Shown piece by piece: positions 27,520 to 35,740 of a stretch of DNA of 64,000 bases. The translations under genes were made by a program, and so were the position numbers. Origin of the DNA: SABY01 sp964523795 (GTDB lineage: Bacteria > Bacteroidota > Bacteroidia > Bacteroidales > 4484-276); contig CAZGAO010000006.1 of NCBI GenBank assembly GCA_964523795.1, forward strand, positions 1 through 64,000. The letters run 5' to 3'. The first letter of the stretch is position 1, and each line of letters begins with the position of its first letter. The notes under the pieces were generated by a model. The model saw nothing but the letters and a program-made list of their open reading frames with translations, ran no database searches and was not told where the DNA came from.

Positions 27520-27675
27520 CAATGGTTAGCCGTTGCCTTTTAACTTTTAACTCAGTTTTAAGTGCCTAAAGTTTTAAGTGCCTAAAGTTGTTGTTAATAA
27601 CTTGAAACTTTTAACTTGGAACTTTTAACTTTTAACTTGAAACTTTGAAAAGTAGCAATGGTTAGACATTGCCCA
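27513..27675. repeat. short direct repeats beside the decayed methylase
   Basis: Two near-identical copies of TAGCAATGGTTAG(C/A)C(G/A)TTGCC, about 130 bases apart, occur at about 27517 and 27653; each is an imperfect hairpin. Between them are tandem GTTTTAAGTGCCTAAA units and AACTTTTAACTTGAAAC-type repeats. The right copy contains the methylase stop codon (27662-27664). Confidence 0.65.
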
Positions 27676-28726
27676 CAGCTACAGTAGTTTTGTTGAGTTG
27701 GATGAAGTGATAGGCGGTTTTTTCGATAAACAGATCGGGAACCAGAGCACTTAACTTTTTTTTGCTCGCCGTAATAACATGATCGGACTGATCGATTCCA
27801 ATCCACCTGCGCTGATTTTGTTGAGCGGCTTTTAAGGTGGTTCCCGAGCCACAAAAACAATCCAACACAATACTACCTGGATTTGAGGATGTCTGAACTA
27901 TCAGATCCAATAATTCAGCATTTTTTCCGGTAGGGTAATCGGGATATTGTGGGTCTTTAAATTCCCAGATGTCTTGTACTCGTTTGCCAGTGCTTTCGTC
28001 AAGATAAATTTTTTTCCGGGGATTCCCATTTGCCGACCATTCAATCAGGCCTTCAGAATCCCATATCTCAAGCATCTCAACACTGGTTCGCCAATGGCGA
28101 CCTTCTGGAGGCATGATGCCTTTGAAAGGAAGGTTTGATTTGCCATTTAAAGTTTCGCCTGGTGCATGAATAGGGACACTAGTATATCTGCGACCCGATT
28201 GCTCAATCTTTGGAAAAAGTTTCTCGACATCTTTATTTGTATATTTTGCATAGGGTTCGTGCCAAATTGGATTTTTCCCTTTTGTGTAAAACAAAATCAT
28301 ATCCTTAATATTCCCATATCCCAAACGCTTAAAGTTTTTGGGATTACATTTCACCCTTGTGATTTCATTTCTAAAATTTTCGATACCAAAAATTTCATCC
28401 ATTAATACCTTGACGTAATGTCCGATTTTGTAATCAATATGTAAATATATCGAACCCTGTTCTGATAATAGTTCTTTGATGAGTAAAAGTCTTTTTTGTA
28501 AGAATTGCAAAAATTCATTACCCATCAATTTATCAGAATATGCTAATGAACCTGTCCGACTGGTGCTAATAGTCGCATTTCTCCCTGCTAAAATCGTAAA
28601 ATTACTACCAGTGGCAAAAGGGGGATCAATGTACACCAAATCAACCTTACCTTTCAATCCTATATTAGAAATCAGATATTTTCAGCCATCTGTATTTTCA
28701 GCCTGTATTAGTAAATTATCTTCCAT
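27662..28726 (-). pseudogene. beta-class DNA adenine methyltransferase with premature TGA
   Basis: The reading frame opens at an ATG (28724-28726) as MEDNLLIQAENTDG, meets TGA at 28682-28684, then runs on for 340 codons. The catalytic motif DPPF (about residue 34) precedes the SAM-binding FCGSG (about 291), the beta-class order. DPPF fits N6-adenine methylation. Homologues usually have Leu at the stop position (an LKYL-type sequence), so one T-to-G change of TTA would explain it. A TTG at 28657 could start a shortened protein of 331 residues that keeps both motifs, so some activity is possible. An endonuclease remnant lies 5 bases upstream on the same strand. Confidence 0.8.
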
Positions 28727-28731
28727 AATGC

Positions 28732-28980
28732 TTACAGTTGGTATAAAAAGTCTCTTAAAACAAGCGAACTTAATATGTTATAATCGCTGTATGGATTAGT
28801 GATAAATTTGTGCATCTTACTTTTTCCATTCAAATAAAGCACACCATCCAAAATGGCAATTCTAACTGCATTGGTCTCTTTGGCCTCAAGTGTACTAATG
28901 GCATCTTCAAAATCAGAATTTTGTGAACCGCCAAAGTCAGATAAAAATTTTGCTTCACCAATTACATAGTTACACCGATT
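28732..28980 (-). pseudogene. C-terminal remnant of a type II restriction endonuclease
   Basis: Read on the minus strand, this frame gives about 83 residues ending FLYQL. It starts YVIGEAKFLSDFGGSQNSDFEDAISTL, which contains an E-x-K pair like the PD-(D/E)xK nuclease core, followed by VRIAILDGVLYLNGK. This resembles the C-terminal end of restriction enzymes paired with beta-class methylases. The N-terminal part is missing: the frame closes upstream at a TAA (28990-28992) inside the end of the DUF6377 gene. It ends 5 bases before the methylase ATG, so the two were once an R-M operon. Specificity is unknown. Confidence 0.75.
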
Positions 28981-30574
28981 TAATATCCATTATCCGCTCT
29001 TCAAATTCGTTGTTGGCTACGATGGAGCGTTTTTTAATTCTGTTTTTATACGAGTAAATGGTGTTGATGGAAAAGTTGAGGATTTTAGCAATTTTCTCGT
29101 TTTCGATAATGCCCATGCGGATGAGGGCAAATATCCTCAGATCAGTATTCATGGCTCCCTGTGTGGTAAGCTGCACATGGTCTTCTGAATTGAACAGCGC
29201 ATTGAAACCCTCCACAAAGTCGGGAAAGATGCTGAGAAAGATTTTATCGAAATGCTGAAATAACTGGTCGCGTTCCTTTTTTATAACCAGCTTGTTGAGC
29301 GACTGGCTGATCACGCTATATCGCTTGTTTTCCAAATTGCGGCTGATGTTTTCTTTCAGGTGCTCGAGCTTGTCCACATAGTTGGTGCTGATATTGAAAT
29401 AATAGGCGATGTATTCTTCTTTAATCTTATTGGCTTCCTTCAGGTTGTCATTCAGCGACTTTAAATTTTGATTGGTCTGCAAAATGATGCCTCTGGCTTT
29501 TTTTAGGCGTATGAGCTGTTTGAAAATAACGACCAACGAAAAAATGACCAGCAGCACCAGCAGGGCAAGGAGGATAAGATAGATCTCGAGTTGCTGTTTT
29601 TGTGTTTCGATCAGTTCCAGTTTTTCACCTTCGATAATAGGCAGCACGCCCGAAATTTGAAAGGATCGTTGACGGGCACCATAAAAGCGTGCATCCTGAT
29701 TGGCCAGCACGATGTATTTGTGTGCCTCTTTAATCCTGCCCTGGTAAAAAAGCACATTGGCCAGGTTGCGCAAAGCGATGGTTTCGGTAACTACCGAGCG
29801 GATATCGTTGATGGCCGATTCGGCATAGTAACGGATGGCCGCAAGCGTGTCGCCGGTTTCGAGCTTGCAGGCGGCAATGCCTGAAAATACCATGGCTTTT
29901 TGGTGCAGCGAAACCTCGAAGTCGTTCAAAACCCTGTGGTAAAAATACAGGGCACTGTCCAATTGATGATTTCGCATGTTAAGCAGTGCCATCGAAGCCC
30001 ATTTTTGATAATTATCAGGCTTTGCAAAGTGTATGGCTTCGCGGGTAAAAGTGTTGCCGTGCTGGCGATAGAGGGGCGAGAAATAGCGATCGCTGGCGTA
30101 TTCTGCCATATCATAATACGCGCGAGCTTTAAGGTCGAAGTATTCTACCTTTTGTTCATCGCTCATACCCTGGTGGTTAATTGTATTAAGGGTGTCCAGT
30201 GCTTCGTGAAACATGCCCGAAGAAAGCAGCACAAAACTCATCTTCAACTTTGCATTGCAAATTAAAGCTTTATCGCCTGATCGGTAGGCCAGACTTTGCA
30301 TCTCGTTGGCATAATGAAAGGCTGAATCGTAGATAAACGAACCGTAAGCATCAAATAATTCCTGGTTGATGGCGAAAAGTTGACGTTGATCCTCGGTGGC
30401 GGTGGCATCCCGTTGTGCTTTCAGTAGCCGGATTTTTTCGTATTTGAGCGCGTAAAAAGTCTCGTGTTCATCAATGGTCTGATCGAGCCGGGCAAGTATG
30501 CTATCCACAGCCGGGCTGGCATGGGCAATTATCGTGAATGATAAAAAAAACAGGATTGTATATACTTGACGCAT
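28970..30574 (-). CDS. DUF6377 membrane regulator with TPR repeats and LuxR-like helix-turn-helix
   Basis: A 534-residue protein with signal peptide (1-19), a TPR-rich periplasmic region (about 60-320), one membrane helix (about 333-353; IYLILLALLVLLVIFSLVVIF), a coiled coil, and a C-terminal domain with the HTH-like segment IENEKIAKILNFSINTIYSYKNRIKKRSIV. This layout matches DUF6377 proteins of Bacteroidota, predicted one-component regulators. The C-terminal FEERIMDI ending is complete, so the neighbouring deletion that removed the endonuclease stopped right at its stop codon. Target genes are unknown. Confidence 0.85.
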   Translation of the reverse strand: MRQVYTILFFLSFTIIAHASPAVDSILARLDQTIDEHETFYALKYEKIRLLKAQRDATATEDQRQLFAINQELFDAYGSFIYDSAFHYANEMQSLAYRSGDKALICNAKLKMSFVLLSSGMFHEALDTLNTINHQGMSDEQKVEYFDLKARAYYDMAEYASDRYFSPLYRQHGNTFTREAIHFAKPDNYQKWASMALLNMRNHQLDSALYFYHRVLNDFEVSLHQKAMVFSGIAACKLETGDTLAAIRYYAESAINDIRSVVTETIALRNLANVLFYQGRIKEAHKYIVLANQDARFYGARQRSFQISGVLPIIEGEKLELIETQKQQLEIYLILLALLVLLVIFSLVVIFKQLIRLKKARGIILQTNQNLKSLNDNLKEANKIKEEYIAYYFNISTNYVDKLEHLKENISRNLENKRYSVISQSLNKLVIKKERDQLFQHFDKIFLSIFPDFVEGFNALFNSEDHVQLTTQGAMNTDLRIFALIRMGIIENEKIAKILNFSINTIYSYKNRIKKRSIVANNEFEERIMDIKSV

Positions 30575-30618
30575 TTGTAGTATGCTTATGATTTATTATT
30601 TATGATGGAACAAAGTAA

Positions 30619-31791
30619 TCAGCCTTTGGGAAGTATTATCGTAAAAGTGCTTCCAACGCCTTCGTGGCTCGAAACCTTGATATCGCCCTTGTTTTTGGCG
30701 GCAAACTCCTGGCAAATAATCAAGCCTAAACCTGTGCCCGACTCATCGTTGGTGCCATAAGTTTTGTTCTTCTCGCTAATGCTAAAGAGCTTTTTGCAAG
30801 TTTCGGCACTCATGCCAATCCCATTATCTTCCACCAGGATATGGGTGTTGTCTTCATCGCTGTGTCCGCTTATTTTTACCTCTCCGCCGGGCATGGTAAA
30901 CTTGATGGCATTGCTCACCAGGTTGCGGATAATGGTTTTTAGCATATTTGGATCGGCAAAAACCCTTAGTTCCGCTTTAATATTCGTGTACAATGAAATA
31001 TTTTTATTAAAAGCTTGTAAATAATTCAGGGCGATTACCTCATCCAATAACTGTTTTAGGTTGGTCGATTCAGGCTCAATGTGCATCGATCCCCTTTGTA
31101 CCCGCGACCAATCGAGCAGGTTTTCGAGCAGCGCATAAGCCGATTCGGAGGTGCTTTGGATTTTTTTAACCATCCCCAGCTTTTCATCGTTGGCTAGTTT
31201 ATCAAAATCTTCAACCAAAATTTCGCTCAAACCCAGCAGGCTGTTAAAAGGATTTTTGAGGTCGTGCGCCAAAATCGAGAAGAACTTGTCCTTGGCATCG
31301 TTGGCTTCCTGGAGTATGCGTCTGGCCTCGCGCAGTTGTATTTCTGCATTTTTTATTTGTGTAATATCCTTGGAGATTCCAAAGGTGCCCACCGTTTCGC
31401 CATGCTCGTTTTTGAGTGGCATTTTGGATGTCGAAGCCCAGGTTTCGCTGCCATCCAGGCGGGTTTCTTTTTCTTCTTTAGAAATGGTGATGCCGCTCTG
31501 TATCACATTTTGTTCATCATCAAAAGCTTCGCGGGCATGTTTTTCCGAAAACAAGTCGAAGTCGGTTTTCCCAATAAAATCCTGCGCGCTGCTTAGCCCC
31601 ATTTTTTTGGTGTGCAGGCGGTTAGTCAGGAAAAAGCGACCCTCCCTATCTTTGAAATAAATGGCATCGGGCAACTCGCTTAACAGGAGCTTAAAAAGAT
31701 GCTCATCGGAAATTTTCGGTCTGGCTAGCCGTTCAGCACTTTTGGCGGAATAAAATCGGCTGTGGTCTTTAGATGTATTTTTGGAATCCAT
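30619..31791 (-). CDS. PAS-domain sensor histidine kinase
   Basis: A 390-residue soluble kinase with a PAS domain (about 35-150; ELPDAIYFKDREGRFFLTNRLHTKKMG), HisKA with phosphoacceptor His in FFSILAHDLKNPFNSLLGL (about 175), and HATPase with LVEDNGIGM and GTGLGLIICQ. The ATG at 31791 (MDSKNTSK) is chosen because the longer frame to 31848 covers the promoter-like TACCTTTG (31827-31834, minus strand). No receiver or partner regulator is adjacent. The PAS box shows no Cys or heme-binding hint. Confidence 0.88.
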   Translation of the reverse strand: MDSKNTSKDHSRFYSAKSAERLARPKISDEHLFKLLLSELPDAIYFKDREGRFFLTNRLHTKKMGLSSAQDFIGKTDFDLFSEKHAREAFDDEQNVIQSGITISKEEKETRLDGSETWASTSKMPLKNEHGETVGTFGISKDITQIKNAEIQLREARRILQEANDAKDKFFSILAHDLKNPFNSLLGLSEILVEDFDKLANDEKLGMVKKIQSTSESAYALLENLLDWSRVQRGSMHIEPESTNLKQLLDEVIALNYLQAFNKNISLYTNIKAELRVFADPNMLKTIIRNLVSNAIKFTMPGGEVKISGHSDEDNTHILVEDNGIGMSAETCKKLFSISEKNKTYGTNDESGTGLGLIICQEFAAKNKGDIKVSSHEGVGSTFTIILPKG

Positions 31792-31826
31792 TATGGTGAT
31801 AATACCTGAAAAATTTAATAGATTGG

Positions 31827-31834
31827 CAAAGGTA
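31827..31834 (-). promoter_or_regulatory. promoter -7 element of the PAS kinase
   Basis: On the minus strand the sequence is TACCTTTG, matching TAnnTTTG, 36 bases before the chosen start. Confidence 0.55.
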
Positions 31835-31937
31835 ATGCAAATAGGCATTCAACAAAATACAAGAGGTGTTCTTGTAATGTCTTTTAACAAGGATCGAAAA
31901 ATTGTTTTCTAAGATAAGCCCTGTTTATCCCCTCAAA

Positions 31938-32510
31938 TTATAAATGATAGATGTAATGCAAACCAAACATCCCGATAAAATCGTCAAAACGACGGGCTTT
32001 GTCTTCGCCATATTTCGACAGGTTTTTGTAAATATTTTTTAGCTTTTTGGGTACCGTCAGGTTTTTTCCTGATTTAGAGAAAAACTTATCCGCGTAGCAA
32101 AGTATCATTTCTTCATTGCTAAGTGGCAGCATATCCCGATGGGGTAGGGGCAGTTTGTTGTCGATAATTTCCTGTCGGCTGATGCCGGTACCTGTGTGCC
32201 GCTCGCAAAAAGGAGCGAGTGCGGTCAGGCCTTCCTCTTCCAATATTTCGCGACCCAAAAATCCATGACAGATATAAGGATGTTCTCCAAAGCAGCCGAT
32301 GTCGGGGGCATGGGTTCGCACAATGCCAATGTCGTGGAGCATGGCGGCAGCTTGCAATAGTTCAACATCAACATTTAGCCGGGGATTTTTTTTGGCGATA
32401 AGCAGCGCCAGGTTTTTCACTGAATTTGAGTGTGCTACTAAAATATCATAAACCTTAGTTCCGTCATGTGCATATTTTTTTAGGAGCGCGAGGCAGGAAC
32501 GTTCATTCAT
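31938..32510 (-). CDS. HD-domain phosphohydrolase-like protein
   Basis: A 190-residue HD protein of the TIGR00295 type. The metal-binding set is visible: His in VAHSNSV, His-Asp in AAMLHDIGI, His in HPYICHG, and ERHTGTG, with a later Asp in CYADKFFSK. HD enzymes hydrolyse phosphate bonds of nucleotides or related molecules; the substrate here is not known. It is followed closely on the same strand by nothing, and preceded by an outer-membrane protein gene that ends 12 bases upstream, so the two may be co-transcribed. Confidence 0.82.
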   Translation of the reverse strand: MNERSCLALLKKYAHDGTKVYDILVAHSNSVKNLALLIAKKNPRLNVDVELLQAAAMLHDIGIVRTHAPDIGCFGEHPYICHGFLGREILEEEGLTALAPFCERHTGTGISRQEIIDNKLPLPHRDMLPLSNEEMILCYADKFFSKSGKNLTVPKKLKNIYKNLSKYGEDKARRFDDFIGMFGLHYIYHL

Positions 32511-32521
32511 AACATGTAATA

Positions 32522-33502
32522 TTAAAACAGGCCAAATATTATGCGCACATAGCCGTATATGTCGGCCTTAAAATCGCTGTATCCTTCCAGGTTCAGTTTT
32601 TTATAGTACAGCGAAAAGCCCGGGTCGATGGAAACCGTTTCGCTGAGGATAAACTTTAGGCCGCCATTCAGGAAAATTCCAAAGCCAATGCCTCCCTGGT
32701 AAATTTCGTATTGGTAGCTGTTTGAGTTGGGCGTATAACCGTCCGAACCAAATTTGTTGATGATGTCGTATTGCCTTCGGCCAATGGCAATGCGGTTTTC
32801 GAGTACCTTGGTGCTGTTGATGTGGAAACCTGTTTCGATAAAAATATTGGTGAAAGTGCCGGTGCGATAAAACTTGCTGATGCCGATGTCGATGGCGGTG
32901 CGCCGCTCCTTACCACGGATAAATCCGGTGCGGTAACCCGGCTCGCTGGTGTAGGTTACTGTGTCGATGACCATTTGGAAGGCTCCGCTGGTTTTTAGCT
33001 CTACATAATTGCTTTGGATGAAGACCCCGGTGGTATTGTTGAAATTGTATTTGGCATAAAAGCCCGGCATAATGGCGGCATCGTATTTCATCTCCACCGG
33101 ATAATAAATCCACCAGGTCTTGTCGCCGGCTTGTACGTCATACTCTGCTTTCCATATCTTGAAATCATCGTTAAAGGCAGATGGAGGCGGATAGTCGAAA
33201 TTGTTGTAAACGCGGTTACTGTTCAGCTCCTGTTGAATTTCTTCGTACCAAAATTTATTATTAAGAATATAATCGATGTTATTGGCATTCCCTGGTTCGC
33301 CGCTATAAAACTCAGCTGAATAGTCATCGGCGAAATACATGCCTATGTTAATGCCAAAACGCCATCCGGTAAGATTGTACTCCGACCAGTTGCGCTCGGC
33401 ATCGGTAAACTGACGATTGCGATTTTGTGCTTGACCTGGAAGATTCATAAGCCACAAGCAGGCGATTGCAAGTAGTATTTTAGATATTTGTGTTAGCTTC
33501 AT
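32522..33502 (-). CDS. outer-membrane beta-barrel protein, function unknown
   Basis: A 326-residue protein with a clear signal peptide (1-25, ending GQAQ). It has alternating aromatic beta-strands (WRFGINIGMYF, IMPGFYAKYNFNNTTGVFIQSNYV, FTNIFIETGFHI, IGFGIFLNGGLKFIL) and ends FGLF, as in small barrel proteins of the outer-membrane channel superfamily. No enzymatic motif was seen. A TACTTTTG promoter element lies at 33523-33530 on the minus strand, 21 bases upstream. Confidence 0.75.
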   Translation of the reverse strand: MKLTQISKILLAIACLWLMNLPGQAQNRNRQFTDAERNWSEYNLTGWRFGINIGMYFADDYSAEFYSGEPGNANNIDYILNNKFWYEEIQQELNSNRVYNNFDYPPPSAFNDDFKIWKAEYDVQAGDKTWWIYYPVEMKYDAAIMPGFYAKYNFNNTTGVFIQSNYVELKTSGAFQMVIDTVTYTSEPGYRTGFIRGKERRTAIDIGISKFYRTGTFTNIFIETGFHINSTKVLENRIAIGRRQYDIINKFGSDGYTPNSNSYQYEIYQGGIGFGIFLNGGLKFILSETVSIDPGFSLYYKKLNLEGYSDFKADIYGYVRIIFGLF

Positions 33503-33522
33503 AGTAAAAGTTTTAGATGAGG

Positions 33523-33530
33523 CAAAAGTA
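33523..33530 (-). promoter_or_regulatory. promoter -7 element of the outer-membrane protein gene
   Basis: On the minus strand the sequence is TACTTTTG, matching TAnnTTTG exactly. Confidence 0.6.
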
Positions 33531-33558
33531 TCAATTTTTTTGTGTGAGCAGGAAATAG

Positions 33559-33633
33559 TTAATCGTTAATGAAAGCTATTGTGGTAATTAAAACAGCAGC
33601 GAGAATTGTTTTGATTGGTCGAAATTTTTTCAT
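33559..33633 (-). CDS. possible 24-residue membrane peptide
   Basis: A short frame on the minus strand reads MKKFRPIKTILAAVLITT followed by IAFIND and a stop. It has a basic start and one hydrophobic stretch, like a signal peptide or small membrane peptide. It sits between divergent glmM and the outer-membrane protein gene, upstream of the latter's promoter element. It may be chance or the remnant of a signal peptide; there is no supporting promoter. Confidence 0.2.
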   Translation of the reverse strand: MKKFRPIKTILAAVLITTIAFIND

Positions 33634-33680
33634 AATGATTGAAAGATGAATACACCAAAGTAACAGAATGAAAAAGGGCT

Positions 33681-33688
33681 TACTTTTG
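33681..33688 (+). promoter_or_regulatory. promoter -7 element of glmM
   Basis: TACTTTTG matches TAnnTTTG and lies 18 bases before the glmM ATG. Confidence 0.65.
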
Positions 33689-33705
33689 CCGGAAAATTAA
33701 AGCGT

Positions 33706-35097
33706 ATGACATTAATAAAATCCATTTCAGGAATTCGTGGAACCATCGGTGGAAGGCCTGGCGAAGGTCTGTCGCCCATCGATGTAGTAAAATTTACTGC
33801 TGCTTATGCGGCATTCATTCAGGAAGAAACCCCAGGTAAGAAACTAAAAATTGTGGTGGGGCGCGATGCGCGCATCTCGGGCGAGATGGTAAACCGCCTG
33901 GTAACGGCTACGCTCATGGGCATGGGTGCCGATGTGGTGGACACCGGACTTTCTACCACGCCTACCGTGGAACTTGCCGTTACTGCGGCCGGTGCCGATG
34001 GTGGAATAATTATTACCGCCAGCCATAACCCCAAACAATGGAATGCGCTGAAATTGCTTAATCGCGAGGGTGAGTTTCTTTCCGCCGCTCAGGGCGAAGC
34101 CATTCTCGAAATCGCCGAAAAGGGTGATTTTAATTTTACCGATATTGATGACCTGGGGCAATATATCTCCGATGATACTACCATCGACCAGCATATCCAT
34201 CGGGTGCTGAGCCTGGAACTTGTGGATGCAGAAGCTATTCGCCGGGCTGGCTTTAAAGTAGCTGTGGATGCGGTAAATTCCACCGGCGGCCTTGCCATCC
34301 CTGCCCTGCTGGAGGCTCTGGGTGTTTCCACCATCGAAAAACTCTACTGCGAGCCTAGCGGAAACTTTCCGCACAATCCCGAGCCGCTGCCCGAAAACCT
34401 TCAGGAGATCTCTAAGCTGGTAGTCGAAAAAGGCTGCGACATCGGCTTTGTGGTTGACCCGGATGTGGATCGCCTGGCCATCGTTAGCGAGGATGGACAA
34501 ATGTTTGGAGAGGAATACACCCTGGTGGCTGTGGCCGATTACGTGCTCCAGCATCAAAAAGGCAATACCATTTCCAATCTTTCATCCACACGCGCCTTGC
34601 GCGATGTAAGCCAAAAAGCTGGTGTAGAATATTATGCCGCCGCCGTAGGCGAGGTTAATGTGGTGGAAAAAATGAAAGAAACCAATGCGGTGATTGGCGG
34701 CGAAGGCAACGGAGGCGTTATTTATCCTGCCGCACATTACGGACGCGATGCACTGGTGGGTATAGCCTTATTTTTGACCTTCATGGCAAAGAGCAAAAAA
34801 TCCTGCTCCGAAATCCGGAAAATGTATCCAAACTATTATATCTCAAAAAACAAAATCATACTATCGCCAAACATGGACGTTGACGGTATTCTGGCAAAAA
34901 TGGCTGAGAAATACCACAACTATCCTGTAAATACCATCGATGGGGTAAAAATTGATTTTGACGAGAAATGGGTACATCTGCGCAAATCCAACACCGAGCC
35001 CATCATCCGCATCTATGCCGAAAGCAAAACTGCAAAGCAGGCTAATATGCTGGCCGAAAAAATTATGGATGAAATCAGAGGGATGAGCGGTGGGTAA
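33706..35097 (+). CDS. glmM: phosphoglucosamine mutase / phosphohexomutase
   Basis: An alpha-D-phosphohexomutase of 463 residues, which most likely converts glucosamine-6-phosphate to glucosamine-1-phosphate for cell-wall precursors. The active-site phosphoserine is in TASHNPKQWN (about residue 105), the metal loop is DPDVDRLA (about 247-254), the sugar-binding loop is GGEGNGGV (about 330), and the phosphate-binding end is RKSNTEPIIRI. The sugar loop EGNGG differs from ESGH of phosphomannomutases; the glucosamine assignment is therefore likely but not proven. It is convergent with tsaC across a palindrome. Confidence 0.87.
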   Translation: MTLIKSISGIRGTIGGRPGEGLSPIDVVKFTAAYAAFIQEETPGKKLKIVVGRDARISGEMVNRLVTATLMGMGADVVDTGLSTTPTVELAVTAAGADGGIIITASHNPKQWNALKLLNREGEFLSAAQGEAILEIAEKGDFNFTDIDDLGQYISDDTTIDQHIHRVLSLELVDAEAIRRAGFKVAVDAVNSTGGLAIPALLEALGVSTIEKLYCEPSGNFPHNPEPLPENLQEISKLVVEKGCDIGFVVDPDVDRLAIVSEDGQMFGEEYTLVAVADYVLQHQKGNTISNLSSTRALRDVSQKAGVEYYAAAVGEVNVVEKMKETNAVIGGEGNGGVIYPAAHYGRDALVGIALFLTFMAKSKKSCSEIRKMYPNYYISKNKIILSPNMDVDGILAKMAEKYHNYPVNTIDGVKIDFDEKWVHLRKSNTEPIIRIYAESKTAKQANMLAEKIMDEIRGMSGG

Positions 35098-35117
35098 AGA
35101 CGCGATGCATCGCGTCT
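35098..35117. repeat. 20-bp perfect palindrome between convergent genes
   Basis: AGACGCGATGCATCGCGTCT is self-complementary over its whole length and fills the gap exactly, from the glmM stop to the tsaC stop. A relative with the same outer AGACGC...GCGTCT bases is at 61205-61224. It could act as a transcription stop in both directions, though it lacks a long T-run. Confidence 0.85.
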
Positions 35118-35681
35118 CTACGGCCGCACCACCTCAAAATCTCCCTTTTCTTTGATACGGATAATCCGCGAGGGCTTTAAATCGCGGATTTTATTTTGTT
35201 CCAGATTCACGATGTAATCCACGTTGTTTTTTATTACATCTGCAATTTGCTGAAAACGGATGGGGGCCGGAAAGCCCGATATATTCGCTGAGGTGGAGGT
35301 AATGGCCTTGCCCAATCCCTCGATTATTTTTTTACAAAACTCATCCTGCACCACGCGTATGCCGATGGTATGGTCGGGAGCTGCAACGCCTTTGGCAAGA
35401 TTGATGGCTCTGGGATAAATTGCGGTGAGCGGTTTGTTGTAGCCGCGTACCAGCTCCAGCGCAATGTGATCCACATTTTTCACATAGCTGCTGATGCGTT
35501 CTGGGCTGTCAACCAAAATGAGCAGGCTTTTACCTTCTATGCGGTTTTTGATTTTGTAAATCCGATCAACGGCTTTTTGGCAACTTGCATCGCAGCCAAT
35601 ACCCCAGATGGTATCAGTAGGGTATAAAATGACCCCGCCACTTTTTAAAACCGCTACTGTTTTTTCTATTTCTGACTGCAT
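35118..35681 (-). CDS. L-threonylcarbamoyladenylate synthase (Sua5/YrdC/YwlC family)
   Basis: This enzyme makes threonylcarbamoyl-AMP for the t6A modification of tRNAs reading ANN codons. The 187-residue protein has the family segments GGVILYPTDTIWGIGCDAS, IYKIKNRIEGKSLLILV, and ITSTSANISGFPAP, which line the nucleotide and threonine pocket. It is the short (YrdC-only) form without the Sua5 C-terminal domain. A TAATTTTG promoter element is at 35725-35732 on the minus strand. Confidence 0.93.
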   Translation of the reverse strand: MQSEIEKTVAVLKSGGVILYPTDTIWGIGCDASCQKAVDRIYKIKNRIEGKSLLILVDSPERISSYVKNVDHIALELVRGYNKPLTAIYPRAINLAKGVAAPDHTIGIRVVQDEFCKKIIEGLGKAITSTSANISGFPAPIRFQQIADVIKNNVDYIVNLEQNKIRDLKPSRIIRIKEKGDFEVVRP

Positions 35682-35724
35682 GAATTTAACGCGTTTATTT
35701 TCGCTCCGGTAAAATTTGAACCTA

Positions 35725-35732
35725 CAAAATTA
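35725..35732 (-). promoter_or_regulatory. promoter -7 element of the threonylcarbamoyl-AMP synthase gene
   Basis: On the minus strand the sequence is TAATTTTG, matching TAnnTTTG, 44 bases before the start codon. Confidence 0.5.
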
Positions 35733-35740
35733 ATCAGATT

